Positions 47,966-59,782 are shown, counted from the first letter of the stretch. The stretch: 64,000 nt of DNA from Balaenoptera acutorostrata (GCF_949987535.1 NC_080067.1:60322405-60386404); one strand, 5' to 3'. Notes: generated by a model not told the origin, from the letters alone. Made by a program: numbers and translations.

Positions 47966-48005
47966 AAAGTTAACAAAAAAAATAATAAATAAAATAAATA
48001 AAAAT

Positions 48006-48559
48006 GAAGAAAAAGTGCTCCTCTTTACCTCTTTCAGAAAATAATCGGTCAGAAAATAATCAGCAGCTGTTCCTACATATTTCTTTTTCAGTTGTTGAGA
48101 AGGGAGCAGGGAGTGGTACACATAAATTCAATTCTTTCCTGTCACACACCTAGTCTATGAATCCAAATGCATTTTCCCATTAGTGATTTTTAGACTGAGA
48201 AAGAAAATGGTTAATTAATTTAAGAAAATAAATTGTGACATTGGAAACTAACAAAGAACACAGATGCAGAACTTTTATTTTTATTTAGCATGCCTGATTT
48301 ACTATTTTAAATGACTAAACTTCCCTCATGGCATCCATCAAATGAAAGGAGAGATAAACAACTCAAAGCATTCAAGGATACCTTAGAGAAATTCCATCAT
48401 TTCTTGACTTTATCTCAATTCTTTCAAAAAGAAGTTAACAGATTTTTTGACTTCTAAAACTCATCTTATTACGCTGAAGATACATTAAATATTTACTCTC
48501 CTTCATGTGTATGAAAAAGCAAATCAGATGATATTCCATAATCAATCCACATTATTTCT
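48006..48559. other. No gene seen
   Basis: Contains a tandem repeat of 'tcagaaaataatc' near 48036-48062. Confidence 0.5.
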
Positions 48560-49045
48560 TTCTTATGAAATATTTCAAATACAAATAATAGTAAGACTAT
48601 TATAACAAAAAAATTTATTCCACTACTAAGTAAAAAAATAAACTTTACAAAAATGTTGGATCTCCTGAGTATCTTTCCTCTTTACCAGAGATAAATACTT
48701 CCTGAATTTGATGTTTTTTTCATTCCTATATGCTTCACTTATAATTTTAGTACATATGTGTATATATGTATACATAATTTACATAATACATAGTATTTTT
48801 GCCCTTTATATTCTATTTACATGTTTAATACTGCATTTACATTTTTTCTTTTTGCTAAATATGATATGTGTGAGATTCACTCAGTTGCTATCTAGTTTAT
48901 TCAGTAATGATGTATCCTATTTTATATATATATATATATATGTATGTATATACATACACACCCCTACATTTATTTGTTTTTCTGCTCATATTTATCTCAC
49001 TGCTTATGCCTTTGTATTTATTCAGAAGCACAACTGTCAAAACAA
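48560..49045 (-). mobile_element. Probable ancient L1M fragment (antisense)
   Basis: 'gaaatatttcaaatacaaat', 'cttcctgaatttgatgtttt', 'agtacatatgtgtatatatg', 'gtgagattcactcagttgct' and 'cagtaatgatgtatcctatt' follow the antisense order of old L1 3' regions. It explains the 115-codon plus-strand frame at 48708-49055. Confidence 0.45.
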
Positions 49046-49154
49046 TAAACTGTGAAATAAATGATCCATATGATCACTGAACCCTCCTGGCATGCAGATA
49101 TGTAAGTTAAGTTTCTTTCTCTGCCTCATCCCTGTATATGAGTTGTTTCAAATC

Positions 49155-49278
49155 TGGTGGGTGATCAAAATTACCTGGAGATTTTGTTAAAAAGAGTTTC
49201 AGATAATCATCCCCCATTTTAGACCTTCTGAGTCAGTTCCCCAGGCTGTGGCTCACAAAACTGTGCAAAAATAAAATT
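49155..49278. repeat. Possible MER5-like remnant
   Basis: 'gatcaaaattacctggagat', 'cccattttagaccttctgag' and 'ccccaggctgtggctcacaa' fit weakly. Confidence 0.38.
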
Positions 49279-49394
49279 AAAATGTACAGATGATCTTATT
49301 TTGCAGATATATATGAAATCATTTTATTAAAAGTCAAGGGTACTAAAGATCCATGTGCCCCAATTCCAATGTGTATGTTTGGGAGTGGGGGTTC

Positions 49395-50160
49395 CCACCA
49401 ACAAGCAATTCTCCAACACCAGCAGGGTATCCTACCGTTCAACTCAACTCTGACTCTATCTAGCTGGATATAGACTTGAATCCCATAGGTTAAGGGCTCA
49501 GTCCCACAAGACAGCCCTCACTCCCAACGTCAGTTGCCCACAGCAAGTCCAGGTTACCACCTGTGCTTCTGACAGACTGGCTACAGATTGGAGGTTCTAG
49601 TGACCCCCTCCTTGAATTTGTTTAATCTGCTAAAGCAGCTCACAGAACTCAGGGAAACATTTTACTTAGTAAGTCACCGTTTTTTTAATAAAAGGGTATA
49701 ACTCACCAGGAATAGCCAGATGGAAGAGATGCATAGGGCAAGGAATGTGGAAAGGGACGCAGAGCTTCCCCGCCCTATTTAAGTGCACAGCTATCTCCAA
49801 GTCTCCACATGTTCACCAATCCAGAAGTTCTCTGATCCCTGTCCTTTTGGAATTTTATGGAGGTTTCATTATATAGGCACAATTGATTATATCATTGGTC
49901 ATTTGTCATTGATCCAACCTCCAGCTCTTGTCACATCCCTAAGTCCCCAGAGGTCATGGGTTGGGGTGTGTTTCAATCCTCTGATCATAGGGATGGGTCT
50001 CTGGGCAACCAGTCTCCATCCTTAGGTGCAGTGCAAAAGCCACCTTATTAACAAAACAAAAGACACCTTTGTGGCTCTCATCACTTTGGAAATCCCAAGG
50101 TTTTTAGGAACTCTATGCCAGGAAAAGTGGACTAAGTGAAATATACATTTCTTATATCAT
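49395..50160. repeat. LTR-like ancient repeat, family not named
   Basis: A GC-richer block with landmarks 'aaagcagctcacagaactca', 'agatgcatagggcaaggaat', 'acagagcttccccgccctat'-like text near 49760, 'ttttatggaggtttcattat', 'tatatcattggtcatttgtc' and 'ccttattaacaaaacaaaag'. This order is that of a common old mammalian repeat, probably an endogenous-retrovirus-derived solo LTR. No internal retroviral genes are present. The 80-codon frame at 49783-50025 lies inside it. Confidence 0.52.
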
Positions 50161-52029
50161 AGTATTACAGGTGCATTTGTATTATTTTTTTATTAATTAA
50201 AATATATATATATATAAGTGTGGATTCAATGTACATATGTATCATAGGTGTGCAATTCAATAGACAGGATAAATTTTTCATAAAGTTGTGTGCTTTCAAA
50301 AGCTAACTGAAAATTATTATTTTCCAGCTGCTAATTGTAACAAAGCTTTAAAAAGAAAAAAAAAAAATAGCCTGAGATAGAAAAAAAAATTAACCTGACA
50401 AGGGAACAGTAAATAATTAACAACTTGTCTAGTTTTTGTGTAACTTATTTACTGCTAGGGAATTCATACAAATAAAAACATCCTCATCTTTCCAAAGGCA
50501 TAACACTGTACAATTATTAATACCCAAAATACAGAAACAAAATAGAAGAATTGGTATCAATATAGAATTGCATTTAATAGATAGAATTGGTCACCTAAGG
50601 ACATGGACACAAATGGTAATTTATGAACGATCATGTATTGAATAAAACGAACTGAAGTCACTAAATGTTAAAATTATAATAACATGTTAATCATAAATTA
50701 TATGAGCTTTCATCCTTTGATACTGAGATGACTTCCTCCTGCATAATAATGAGATTATATTAATTGTGTTGACTTCATTTGGAGAAATGAATACAATAGA
50801 TTGTAAGTAAATTTAAATATAGATTTTTTTCCTCCAACATGGCCGTTTATCTTTTTAAAACTTATCTTCAATGTTCAGTATGCAATAGCTGTTACTATTT
50901 TCAGAGCAAAAATAAAATGTACAAAGAATTATTTCAATAGTTTGATCATACATTTTATAGAGATAGTTACTACACATGCTATCTTTTATCATTTATGTGC
51001 ACTTAATTCCCTTTAAATATTTCTCTTCCACATCTCATTTTATTATACTATCATTTATGGATGATATTTTTATTCTTGTTGGAGTTTTAACCTTTTTAAT
51101 GGAGAAACACTCACCTATATATATGAACGCAGTTAAATATATTAACAATGCATTTTATGTTCTTACAAATAATGCAACAATTTGTTAATACATTTTGAGA
51201 GAAATACACTGTCATTACTTAATTTGATAAGTAAAGTGAAGTTGCCTTATATCTTAATGATTAGATAATAGTGCTTAACACTAAATATGTGACATTAGAA
51301 AAGTGATTCAAAGTGTAAGTTATTAAATATGCATAAATGTTATAAACAAACAATACAAATTAATTATATGTCCAAATCTTCTTCTATACTCTGAACTTAA
51401 TTGTCTCACCAAATAAATCTGTCCAAGATCCAGATCTATGAGTTTTTGTGGCATTCTCAATGACAAAATAATATCTAAGGCAGAAAAAGTTGATTCTTTA
51501 GAAGACAGAGTTTAGGATAATTTCTAAAGTGTTTTTTTTTTCCTTGCGCTACTAAGGGCAAGAAGTGCTTTCCCTAGCTATTGGGACGTCAAAACATGAC
51601 TCACAGTCTGTTATTATGAAAAAGTACTACAGTAACTAGAGTAGAAATTGGGCACAGAATTGAGATGAATTCACTGAGATAAAATGTGTTCTCTTCAGCT
51701 GTTTTTATTTTCTGTTTTACTTTTTGATTGATTCATGTTAGTACTGAAGACATTGTCTCATTTTATCTAGTTCCATTTCAGAGCAGAAAATATAATTTGA
51801 ACAGAAAAATTCCCTCAAGGTTTTCCTAGTTAGTTTATCCTTTAGTGGAGGAGTGAGGGTCGGAATTGGAAGGTATAAAGCTATAACTGCTTTTTTTTTT
51901 TTTTTCCCTAATGCAGGGTTACTCAGGCAAAGGGCTACAAATATATAGTATCAAAGTTAGGATAGGCACAGCCCACACTGACCTTCTGTAAGCTATGTAT
52001 GTTTTTTGAAGTGTTACATAGCGCATGAG
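50161..52029. other. No gene or named repeat seen
   Basis: Very AT-rich; contains (TA)n near 50200-50214 and a T-run at about 51891-51905. Confidence 0.5.
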
Positions 52030-52270
52030 AATGTCATATATTAACCTTTTATTTTGGCTCGTGCCACGTTTCATTAGAAGGGCTCTGCTCACAGTGATCA
52101 CTCAGGCATCCAGGAGGATAGCAGTAGCCACCATCTCGTGATACTGCCATCTCACTATGGAATTTCAGACTCTGTGGGCCAGGGACGAGAGCAGTGGGGG
52201 AACTGAGCACTGGTAACTACCGGCATTGCTCAGGAAGTCACACACACCATGTTTTAGAGGCAGAACTAGT
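52030..52270 (-). repeat. Possible relative of the 10.1-kb repeat, antisense
   Basis: 'cgtgccacgtttcattagaa', 'cagtgatcactcaggcatcc', 'gtagccaccatctcgtgata' and 'tcaggaagtcacacacacca' loosely mirror the 10.1-kb repeat in reverse. Low certainty. Confidence 0.32.
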
Positions 52271-52699
52271 CATATGTATATTCCTGTTCTCAAAGGAGTA
52301 GAGAAAAGTAATTTTCCAGATAACTGGAAGTAGAGGAGAACCAGATATTGTGACTATTGGTAAGCTACACCATAACTTTTGAACAGAAATGTTTATTTCA
52401 GTAACAGTCAGTAAATATTTTATATATGTTTTTGTTCCTCTCTGTTAGTAATACTTGTATGTGTATGTTGAAAGGGAAGGTCAAGTTCATAACATAGCAT
52501 GTAGCTAAGAATAAAACAGAGGTTTCAATCTAACTTTATATCAGAAATAATTTTATTATAGGTTTTGATTATAACATATTTGTGAATATTTCAAGATGAT
52601 TCAACACTTGTAATAAGGTACACTTTCCCTACTACTTCATCACCTAACATCAATTTCAAGTAACAGTTACTGTCAGAAATTGAAAATGAAGTAGAGATA
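52271..52699. other. No recognisable feature
   Basis: Unique sequence. Confidence 0.5.
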
Positions 52700-52947
52700 C
52701 ACTATCAAGATGGTTTGTTGGATCAAGCATAGGTTTTGGATTACACAGATTTGGGGGACTACATAAATATTTTCTTATTAGCTAGTTAGCCATGGGATGG
52801 TTACGGAAAAATTTATGAAACTCAATTTCCAAATTGACAAAATGGGGGCAAGATAACCTTTCGAGTGTTGTCTTGAGAATTAAAGCATACATATCAAAAT
52901 GCAGAATATAGTACATGACACAGAGTGTTTTAGAATTAAAATGTTGT
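52700..52947 (+). repeat. MIR SINE
   Basis: 'ggttttggattacacagatt', 'actcaatttccaaattgaca', 'tgtcttgagaattaaagcat' and 'tagtacatgacacagagtgt' match the MIR order. Confidence 0.65.
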
Positions 52948-54289
52948 TATTAACATTTTTGCGATGTCAATATGTAATACTCTTTTAACTCTGCTCTTTT
53001 GGTGAGTGGCTTTATAATTCGGCTAAGAGAATAATTTATGTGGTAGGGTGTCTAGAGAAAAATTTTATAATGTGAACCACCCAATGACCAGTCAGCCGAT
53101 GTCTGTTGTAGTCTACAACAACTGATGTTATCATTAAGCACAAGATAATTACTAATCAAGCTATTTCTGTACTTGGCGGTGTGGTTTAAAGTTTCCAAAG
53201 AGATTAAATTATTTCTGAGACAAGTAAAGTTTCAGAGCATCTCAAGGATGTCTTTTGGTAAAAAATTTTTTTATTATCCTCCCCTCACCCTCCTTCATCA
53301 GCTAAAATAATTCTCTTCTCCCAGGACTGCATTTCAGAGCAAGCATATTGGTACCTCAGATCACCAAGGCAAAACTTGCATTTGCCTCAGGATTGAGTAC
53401 AGTACTAAAAAAAAGTGTTAGTAATCGAGGTAATTATCTCCCAGTTCATAACTGGGAGCAGGAAACTAGTTGATAACTAGATTTGTAATACAAGTAACAA
53501 GATATGTTACCTTTTATGTAAAATATTATTAAACACTGGGAATTATTCCTACTTCTAGTATAAATAAATAAGTATTGTATCATAGACATTAATGATCAGT
53601 ATTATGATAAAGGGTAGGAAGAATTACAGAACATGAAAGGAAAACATGCAAATCTAGGGCCCATCTCCTATAAATATACCACCTTTGCTTTGAATACTTT
53701 TCTAACCTGCATTTCAGCTATCAGTTTGAAGTTATATGCATTTATTTTCCTTTTAAAGGGTGAAATTGCTCTTATAGGCTATGTTAAATGTCATTAATTT
53801 TAGGAATAAAAGTTATAATATATTTTGTTATGAAACATAATTGAACCATAAATTATATTTGCACAGAATACATATAAGCAATAATTTTTTACAACCTAGT
53901 AGTTGGATTGTAACACTAAGTTATTTTGAATAAGAACTAGCTAAGAATAGTTTCATACTGGTTTCTATATGACATGGGAAAAATTATTTTCATCTAATGC
54001 ATGAATTTACTTGTAATAACTGCTTTGGGAAGCTTAATTTAAAACTTTATTTTATGAGCACTTCTTCCTGGGTTGGGTTAACTGCACTTAGTAACCAGCA
54101 ACTTGTCATATTTTCAGATGGCATGATGACTCTATTTTGTATTATTTTCAAATATGTCTTAATTTTCACTAAAATATTATTACCTTAATAATTGTTACTT
54201 AGAATATCAGCCTCTGGCCATTGATGTATCAATCTTAAACTTCTTATACACATTTATAAAAAACAGAAATTAATACAGAATATGTTAAA
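52948..54289. other. No gene or named repeat seen
   Basis: AT-rich unique sequence; the 63-codon frame at 53997-54188 has no recognised motif. Confidence 0.5.
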
Positions 54290-55502
54290 ATATTGTTAAA
54301 AATGACCATACTACCCAAAGCAATACACAGAGATTCAATGCAATCCCTATCAAAATACCAATGACATTTTTCACAGAACTAGAACAAATAATTTAAAATT
54401 TTCTATGGAAACACAAAAGACACCAAATAGCCAAAATAATCTTGAGAAAAAACAGAGCTGGAAGAATCAGGCTCCCTGACTTCAGACTATACTACAAAGC
54501 TACAGTCATCAAAACAATATAGTACTGGCACAAAAACATACACATAGATCAATGGAACAGGATAGAGAGCCCTGAAATAAACCCATACACTTATGGTCAA
54601 TTAGTTTACAACAAAGAAGGCAAGAATATACAATGGAGAAAAGATAGTCTCTTTAATAAGTGATTCTGGAAAATCCAGATAGCTACATGTAAAAATATAA
54701 AATTAGAACATTCTCTGATACCATATACAAAAATAAACTCAAAATGGATTAATGTAATACTGAGCACTATAAAACTCCTAAAGAAAAACATAGCCAGAAC
54801 ACTCTGACATAAACAGCAGCAATATTTTTTTGGATATGTCTTTTAAAGTAAAGGAAATAAAAGCAAAAATAAACAAATGGGACCTAACTAAACTTAAAAG
54901 CTTTTGCACAGCAAAGGAAACCATAAATGAAACAAAATGACAACCTATTGAATGGGAGAAAATATTTGCAAATGATATGACTGATAAGGGATTAATATCC
55001 ACCATATATAAACAGCTCACATAACTCAACATCAAAAAAAAATCCAATTAAAACATGGGCAGAAGAACTGAATAGACATTTTTCCAAAGAAGCCATACAG
55101 ATGGTCAACAGGCACAAGGAAAGATGCTCAACATCACTAATCATCAGGGAAATGCAAATCAAAACCACAATGAGATATCACCTCACACCTGTCAGAATGG
55201 CTATCATCCCAAAGAACACAAATAACAAATGTTGGCAAGGATGTGGAGGAAAGGGAACCCTCATCCACTGTTGGTGGAAACGTAAATTGGTGCAGCCACT
55301 GTGGAAAACAGTATGGACGTTTTTCAGAAAACTAAAAATAGAACTACCATAAGACTGAGCAAATCCACTCCTGGGTATATATATGATAAAAACAAAAACA
55401 CTAATTCAAAAGGATGCATGCACCCCAATGTTCATAGCAGTATTATTTACAATTGCCAAGACATGAAAACAACCTAAGTGTCTATATATAGAGAGAGAGA
55501 GA

Positions 55503-55546
55503 GGTTGGCCAAAAAGTTTGCTTGGGTTTTTGTATAACATCTTATG
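55503..55546 (+). mobile_element. Mariner-like element terminus inside L1
   Basis: 'ggttggccaaaaagtttgct' followed by 'tgggtttttgtataacatct' and 'tatg' resembles the terminal inverted repeat and centre of small mariner-type elements known in cetartiodactyl genomes. Only one arm is present; the second arm, which should end in 'ggccaacc', is missing and a (CA)n tract follows. It interrupts the ORF2 C-terminus. Family naming is from memory. Confidence 0.62.
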
Positions 55547-55610
55547 TGTATATACACACACATACATGCACACACACACACACACATACATGTATGTATA
55601 CACACACACA
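55547..55610. repeat. (CA)n-rich compound microsatellite within L1
   Basis: CA, TACA and TGTA units leading to 'atgaaatactcctcagccat', the usual ORF2 sequence after this position. Confidence 0.9.
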
Positions 55611-56074
55611 ATGAAATACTCCTCAGCCATTAAAAAGAATGAAATTTTGCCATTTGCAGCAACATGAATGAACTTGGAGGGCATTATGCTAAGTGAAATA
55701 AGTCAGAGAAAGACAAATTACTGTATGATATCACTTATATGTGGAATCTAAAAAAATACAATAGACTAGTGAATATAAAAAAAAGAAGCAGACTCACAGA
55801 TACAGAAAACAAACTAGTGGTTACCATGGGGAGGATGGAAGGGGAATATAGGGGTGGGGGAATGGGAAGTACAAACTATTGGGTGTAAGATAGATAGCCA
55901 ATATTTTGTAATAACTGTAAATGGAAAGTAACCTTTAAAATTCATAAAAAGAAAAAAGAAAAAATGAAGGAATAGAAATCAACACAGAAGAGCATAAGTA
56001 CTAAAATCATTTAATATCTTTTACTTAAAATAATTTATACAATTTTAGAGTTTAAAAACAATTTTGAGATCCAC

Positions 56075-56207
56075 TAATTCAAATGTTCCATTTGCAAAAA
56101 GAGGAAAATAATTTCCAAAAAGATTAAAAGCTGTCCAAGGTCAAAGAGCACAGTGGCAGAGCTTGAGTTAAACTGGGTATTTTGATTGCTGGCTGAGATA
56201 TCTTCCT
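56075..56207 (-). repeat. MIR SINE fragment (antisense)
   Basis: 'tttgcaaaaagaggaaaata', 'ctgtccaaggtcaaagagca', 'cagtggcagagcttgagtta' is the antisense MIR pattern. Confidence 0.68.
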
Positions 56208-57032
56208 ATCTATCTTTATAATTTCTCTCATTGTAAAAGTGCAAATGATATGGTTCAAGAATACAATAACAACACCTTATAAAACCATTTTCAAGGAAAT
56301 TAAGTGTTTATTCAAACATTAGTTTTGATAATAATATTGATCCAAAGAATAAAGAAAAGGCAAATGTTTCAGCTCTATCTTGCTATTAAAATCTCTTCAT
56401 CAGTAGGAAGAGAACTGGGGAATTTGAATTGCTATCTCTACAATAAAAATGTACATAAGAGAGACAAATGAGTGGGCATGAGGAAGAGGCCATCAGTTAT
56501 AATCATTAGGTCTACCTCTCTCCATGTTAGGTTAGGCCACAGCAAGAAGTTGGTTGCTTCTTAGAGAAGCTCTGCTTGCAGAAGCAGAAATCAGTGTTTG
56601 GGACAAAGTAGATGGAAATATGGAGGGAAAAAGTGTACTTATTGATCTCTAAATAGATTGGGAAGCCTTGGTAAAGTGAACCATGTGAATTCTTTGACAA
56701 AGGCTCAGTGTGATTGTGGTGGTTGTTTTTATCCAACACATTAGCCTGACTCAGAGTGTTACTATGCTCTTGTAAATGAAGCACAGTAAAATCTGAAAAG
56801 GGATCCTGTATATAAAAACTCTTTCTAATTAAAAGTTAAAAATCATTTCCCTAAAATTCTTTTTTCCCTAGTATCTGTTGTTGAACAAATATCAGGAGAC
56901 ATTTAAAGTTGTAATACAATATGAAAATGGATGCCAATGATGTAATTGTCTGATAAAATCCGAACTACTTGAAGACTTGAAATTAATTTATACTAAATCA
57001 TTATCTTTTTATGGCAGGCAGATGTTGGGGTT
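56208..57032. other. No gene seen
   Basis: Unique sequence; the minus-strand frame at 56527-56784 has no recognised motif. Confidence 0.5.
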
Positions 57033-57290
57033 ATGGTATTAGTGAACTTTGGGGTCTTTTCATTCACAGATAAGAATCTGCTTTTTAATAAATTGAGAAG
57101 CCAAGGTCTAACCCTTCTGGCAGCAGATTGGCTTTCTAATTATCCTAGTAATAGATCTAAATTATTATTCAATGTAAGTCTGTGTCCTACTGTTAGTGGT
57201 CATAATATCCCTCGTGATTCGTACTTCTTTCCTGTTTTAGTAAAAGACTTGCCATCTGCATATAATTCAAGTTCATTGTCTAAATTTTAA
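57033..57290 (+). pseudogene. Open frame resembling a non-L1 LINE reverse transcriptase
   Basis: The 85-codon frame reads like a piece of the RT of CR1/L2/RTE-type LINEs. Near the start is V-L-V-N-F-G-V-F-S-F-T-D-K-N-L-L-F-N-K-L, in the style of RT motif A followed by 'LL-x-KL'. Then come A-D-W-L-S-N-Y-P-S-N-R-S (usual style W-x-x-S-Y-L-x-N-R), N-I-P-R-D-S (usual style V-P-Q-G-S) and V-K-D-L-P-S-A (usual style I-N-D-L-P). The catalytic Asp expected after F in motif A is replaced, so no activity is expected. Only this window of RT is visible; flanks show no further homology that I can recognise. It is unusual for so ancient a relic to stay open. Chance similarity is possible. Confidence 0.45.
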
Positions 57291-57715
57291 AAATAACATT
57301 GATATGATTAGGAAGTTATTCATGCATTTGAAAGGATCCACAAGTGACCTGGGAGACAGACAGCTGATTTCTTTTTAAGATTCATTCTCCCTCCTCTCCT
57401 GAAAAGATAACATAAGAAGTTCCACATCACGACACATTATGTTTACTTTCTTAATTTTTCTTTCACTGTGATATATACAATATTTTTGTTAGTTTTGTTT
57501 CTTTTGTTTGTTTGTTTTTACATTCCATGGGCTTTATTGCAACATGGGTTTAGATGCAAATTGGTTCCACCTATTAAGTGGACTCATATAAGATTTGGAA
57601 TTCTTCAGCTCCTTGAGAGTCAGGAGCCATTTGCAGTAGAGGCAATCATTGCTTTGGCTTGATTATGGATTCTTGAAACCTGAATTAGTTTCAGAAGTAA
57701 ACAAATCCCTAAGTT
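57291..57715. other. No recognisable feature
   Basis: Unique sequence; the short frame 57468-57662 is unremarkable. A (TA)n tract at 57716-57736 follows. Confidence 0.5.
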
Positions 57716-57739
57716 ATATATATATATATATATATGTAT

Positions 57740-58406
57740 GTGTTCTTTTTTAGATTCTTTTCCATTATAGGTTATTATAGGATATTTAATATAGTTCCCT
57801 GTGCTATACAGTAGGTCCTTGTTGGTTATCTATTTTATATATAGTAGTGTGTACATGTTATTCCCAAACTCCTAATTAATCGCTTCCTCCCTCCCCTGCT
57901 ATCCCCTTTGGTAACCATACATTTGTTTTCTAGGTCTGTGAGTCTATTTCTGTTTTGTAAAAAAGTTCATTTATATTATTTTTTTAGATTCCACATATAA
58001 GTTATACCATATGATATTTGTCTTTCTCTAACTTACTTCACTTAATATGATAACCTCTAGGTTCACCCATGTTACTACAAATGGCATTATTTCATTCTTT
58101 TTTATGGTTGTGTGATATTCCATTGTGTATGTATAGCATGTCTTCTTTTTCCATTCATCTGTCAATGGACACTTAGGTTGCTTCCATGTCTTGGCTACTG
58201 TAAATAGTTCTGCTATGAACATTGGAATGCATGTATCTTTCTAAATTAGAGTTTTCTCTGGATATATGCCCAGGAGTGAAACTGCAGTATCATATGGTGA
58301 CTCTATTTTTAGTTTTTTAAAGAACTGCCATACTGTTCTCCATAGTGGCTGTACCAATTTACATTCCCAACAGCAGTGTGGAGGGTTCCCTTTTCTCCAC
58401 ACCCTA
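57740..58406 (-). mobile_element. L1 3' end (antisense): 3' UTR and ORF2 C-terminus
   Basis: Read on the minus strand it starts at the Cys/His cluster ('ggtgtggagaaaagggaacc' in reverse complement near 58380-58406) and runs to the C-terminus and 3' UTR ('cctgtgctatacagtaggtc' on the plus strand). Its 5' break lies at almost the same ORF2 position where the plus-strand piece at 59.78 kb ends. Confidence 0.9.
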
Positions 58407-58550
58407 CCCCTTAACTGGCAGAAGTGATCTCATTGGTTTAACATTGCTATTCCTCAATTTCCACGTTAGCATCAACTACTCTAGTTTTCTGTCTCTGACT
58501 GTGATTATAAGGTTTGTAATCAATTCTGTGGCCAGAATAAAAACATGAGC

Positions 58551-58785
58551 CCTTCCAAGAAGACAGTATATCTTTCCATCTGTTTGTATCATCTTCAGTA
58601 TCTTTCACCAGTGTCTTATAGTTTTTGGAGTACAGGTCTTTTGTCTCCTTAGGTAGGTGTATTCCTGTGTATTTTATTCTTTTCTGATGTGATGATAAAT
58701 GGGATTGTTTCCTTAATTTCTCTTCCTGATATTTCATTGTTAGTGTATTGAAATGCAACAGATTTCTGTATATCAATATTGTTAA
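58551..58785 (-). mobile_element. Inverted L1 ORF2 segment
   Basis: On the minus strand it encodes [18 protein letters not shown] and on to N-R-W-K-D-I-L-S-S-W, the ORF2 part just after the RT domain. It ends where the adjacent plus-strand segment begins in ORF2 terms. Confidence 0.88.
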
Positions 58786-59782
58786 AGAATCCACATTGTT
58801 AAAATGACCGTAATACTCAAGGCAATCTACAGATTCAATACAATTCCTATCAAATTACCGATTGGCATTTTTTACAGAATTAGAACAAAATATTTTATTT
58901 GTATGGAAACACAAAAGACCCTGAATAGCCAAATAATCTTGAGAAAGAAGAACAAAGCTGGAGGACATGCTCCCTGACTTCAGACTATACTACAAAGCTA
59001 TAGTCATCAAAAGAGTATGGTACTGGCACAAAAACAGAAATATAGATCAATGGAACAGGATAGAGAGCCCAGAAATAAACCCACACACCTATCATCAGTT
59101 AATCTATGACAAAAGAGGCAAGAACATACAGTGAAGAAAAGACAGTCTCTTTAATAAGTGGTTCTGGGAAAACTGGACAGCTACATGTAAAAGAATGAAA
59201 TTAGAACATTCTGTAACACCATATACAAAGATAAACTCAAAATGGATTAAAGACCTAAATATAAGACCAGATACTGTAAAACATCTAGAGGAAAACATGG
59301 GCAGAACACTCTTTGGCATAAATCACAGCAGTATTTTTTGGATCCCTCTCCTAGAGTAATGGAAATAAAAACAAAAAACAAATAAATGGGAACTAATTAA
59401 ATTTAAAAGCTTTTGCACAGCCAAGGAAACCATAAATAAAACAAAAAGACAACCTACAGAATGGGAAAAAATATTAGCAAATGATGCTACTGACAAGGGA
59501 TTAATTTTCAAAATATACAAACAGCTCATACAGCTTAATATCAAAAAAAAAAAACCCAATCATAAAATGGGCAGAAGACCTAAAAACACATTTCTCCAAA
59601 GAAGACATGCAAATGGCCAACAGGCACAAGAAAAGATGCTCAGTACCGCTAATTATTAGAGAAATGCAAATCAAAAGTACAATGAGGTATCAACTCACAC
59701 CAGTCAGAATGGCCATCACCAAAAAGTCTACAAATAATAAATGCTGGAGAAGGTGTGGAGAAAAAGGAACCCTCCTACAATG
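58786..59782 (+). mobile_element. L1 ORF2 segment, sense, lacking its 3' end
   Basis: Starts 'agaatccacattgttaaaat', which corresponds to 18567 in the better L1, directly following the inverted segment in ORF2 order. It proceeds through 'caatggaacaggatagagag' to 'ggtgtggagaaaaaggaacc' and stops at about 59782 before the ORF2 end. No 3' UTR or poly(A) follows. Stops and a small indel break the frame. Confidence 0.9.

Larger units (their letters stand above)
54290..55955 (+). mobile_element. L1 3' part: ORF2 from post-RT region, 3' UTR
   Basis: Begins 'ttgttaaaaatgaccatact', equal to about 18577 in the better L1, and runs to the end of ORF2 and a 3' UTR of the type seen at 36.0 kb ('gggtgtaagatagatagcca'). 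ORF2 is broken by stops and indels. The block around 55485-55610 is replaced by a mariner-like piece and microsatellite. Minus-strand frames at 54606-55047 and 55406-55684 are antisense shadows. Confidence 0.92.

Noticed and set aside
48708..49055. 115-codon frame with Tyr/Ile-rich stretches
   Set aside because: It spans a TA microsatellite and probable antisense L1M sequence.
57045..57058. Splice acceptor ahead of the RT-like frame, making it an exon
   Set aside because: A 'ttttcattcacag' stretch is present near 57057-57069, but no donor, partner exon or frame-consistent structure supports an exon.
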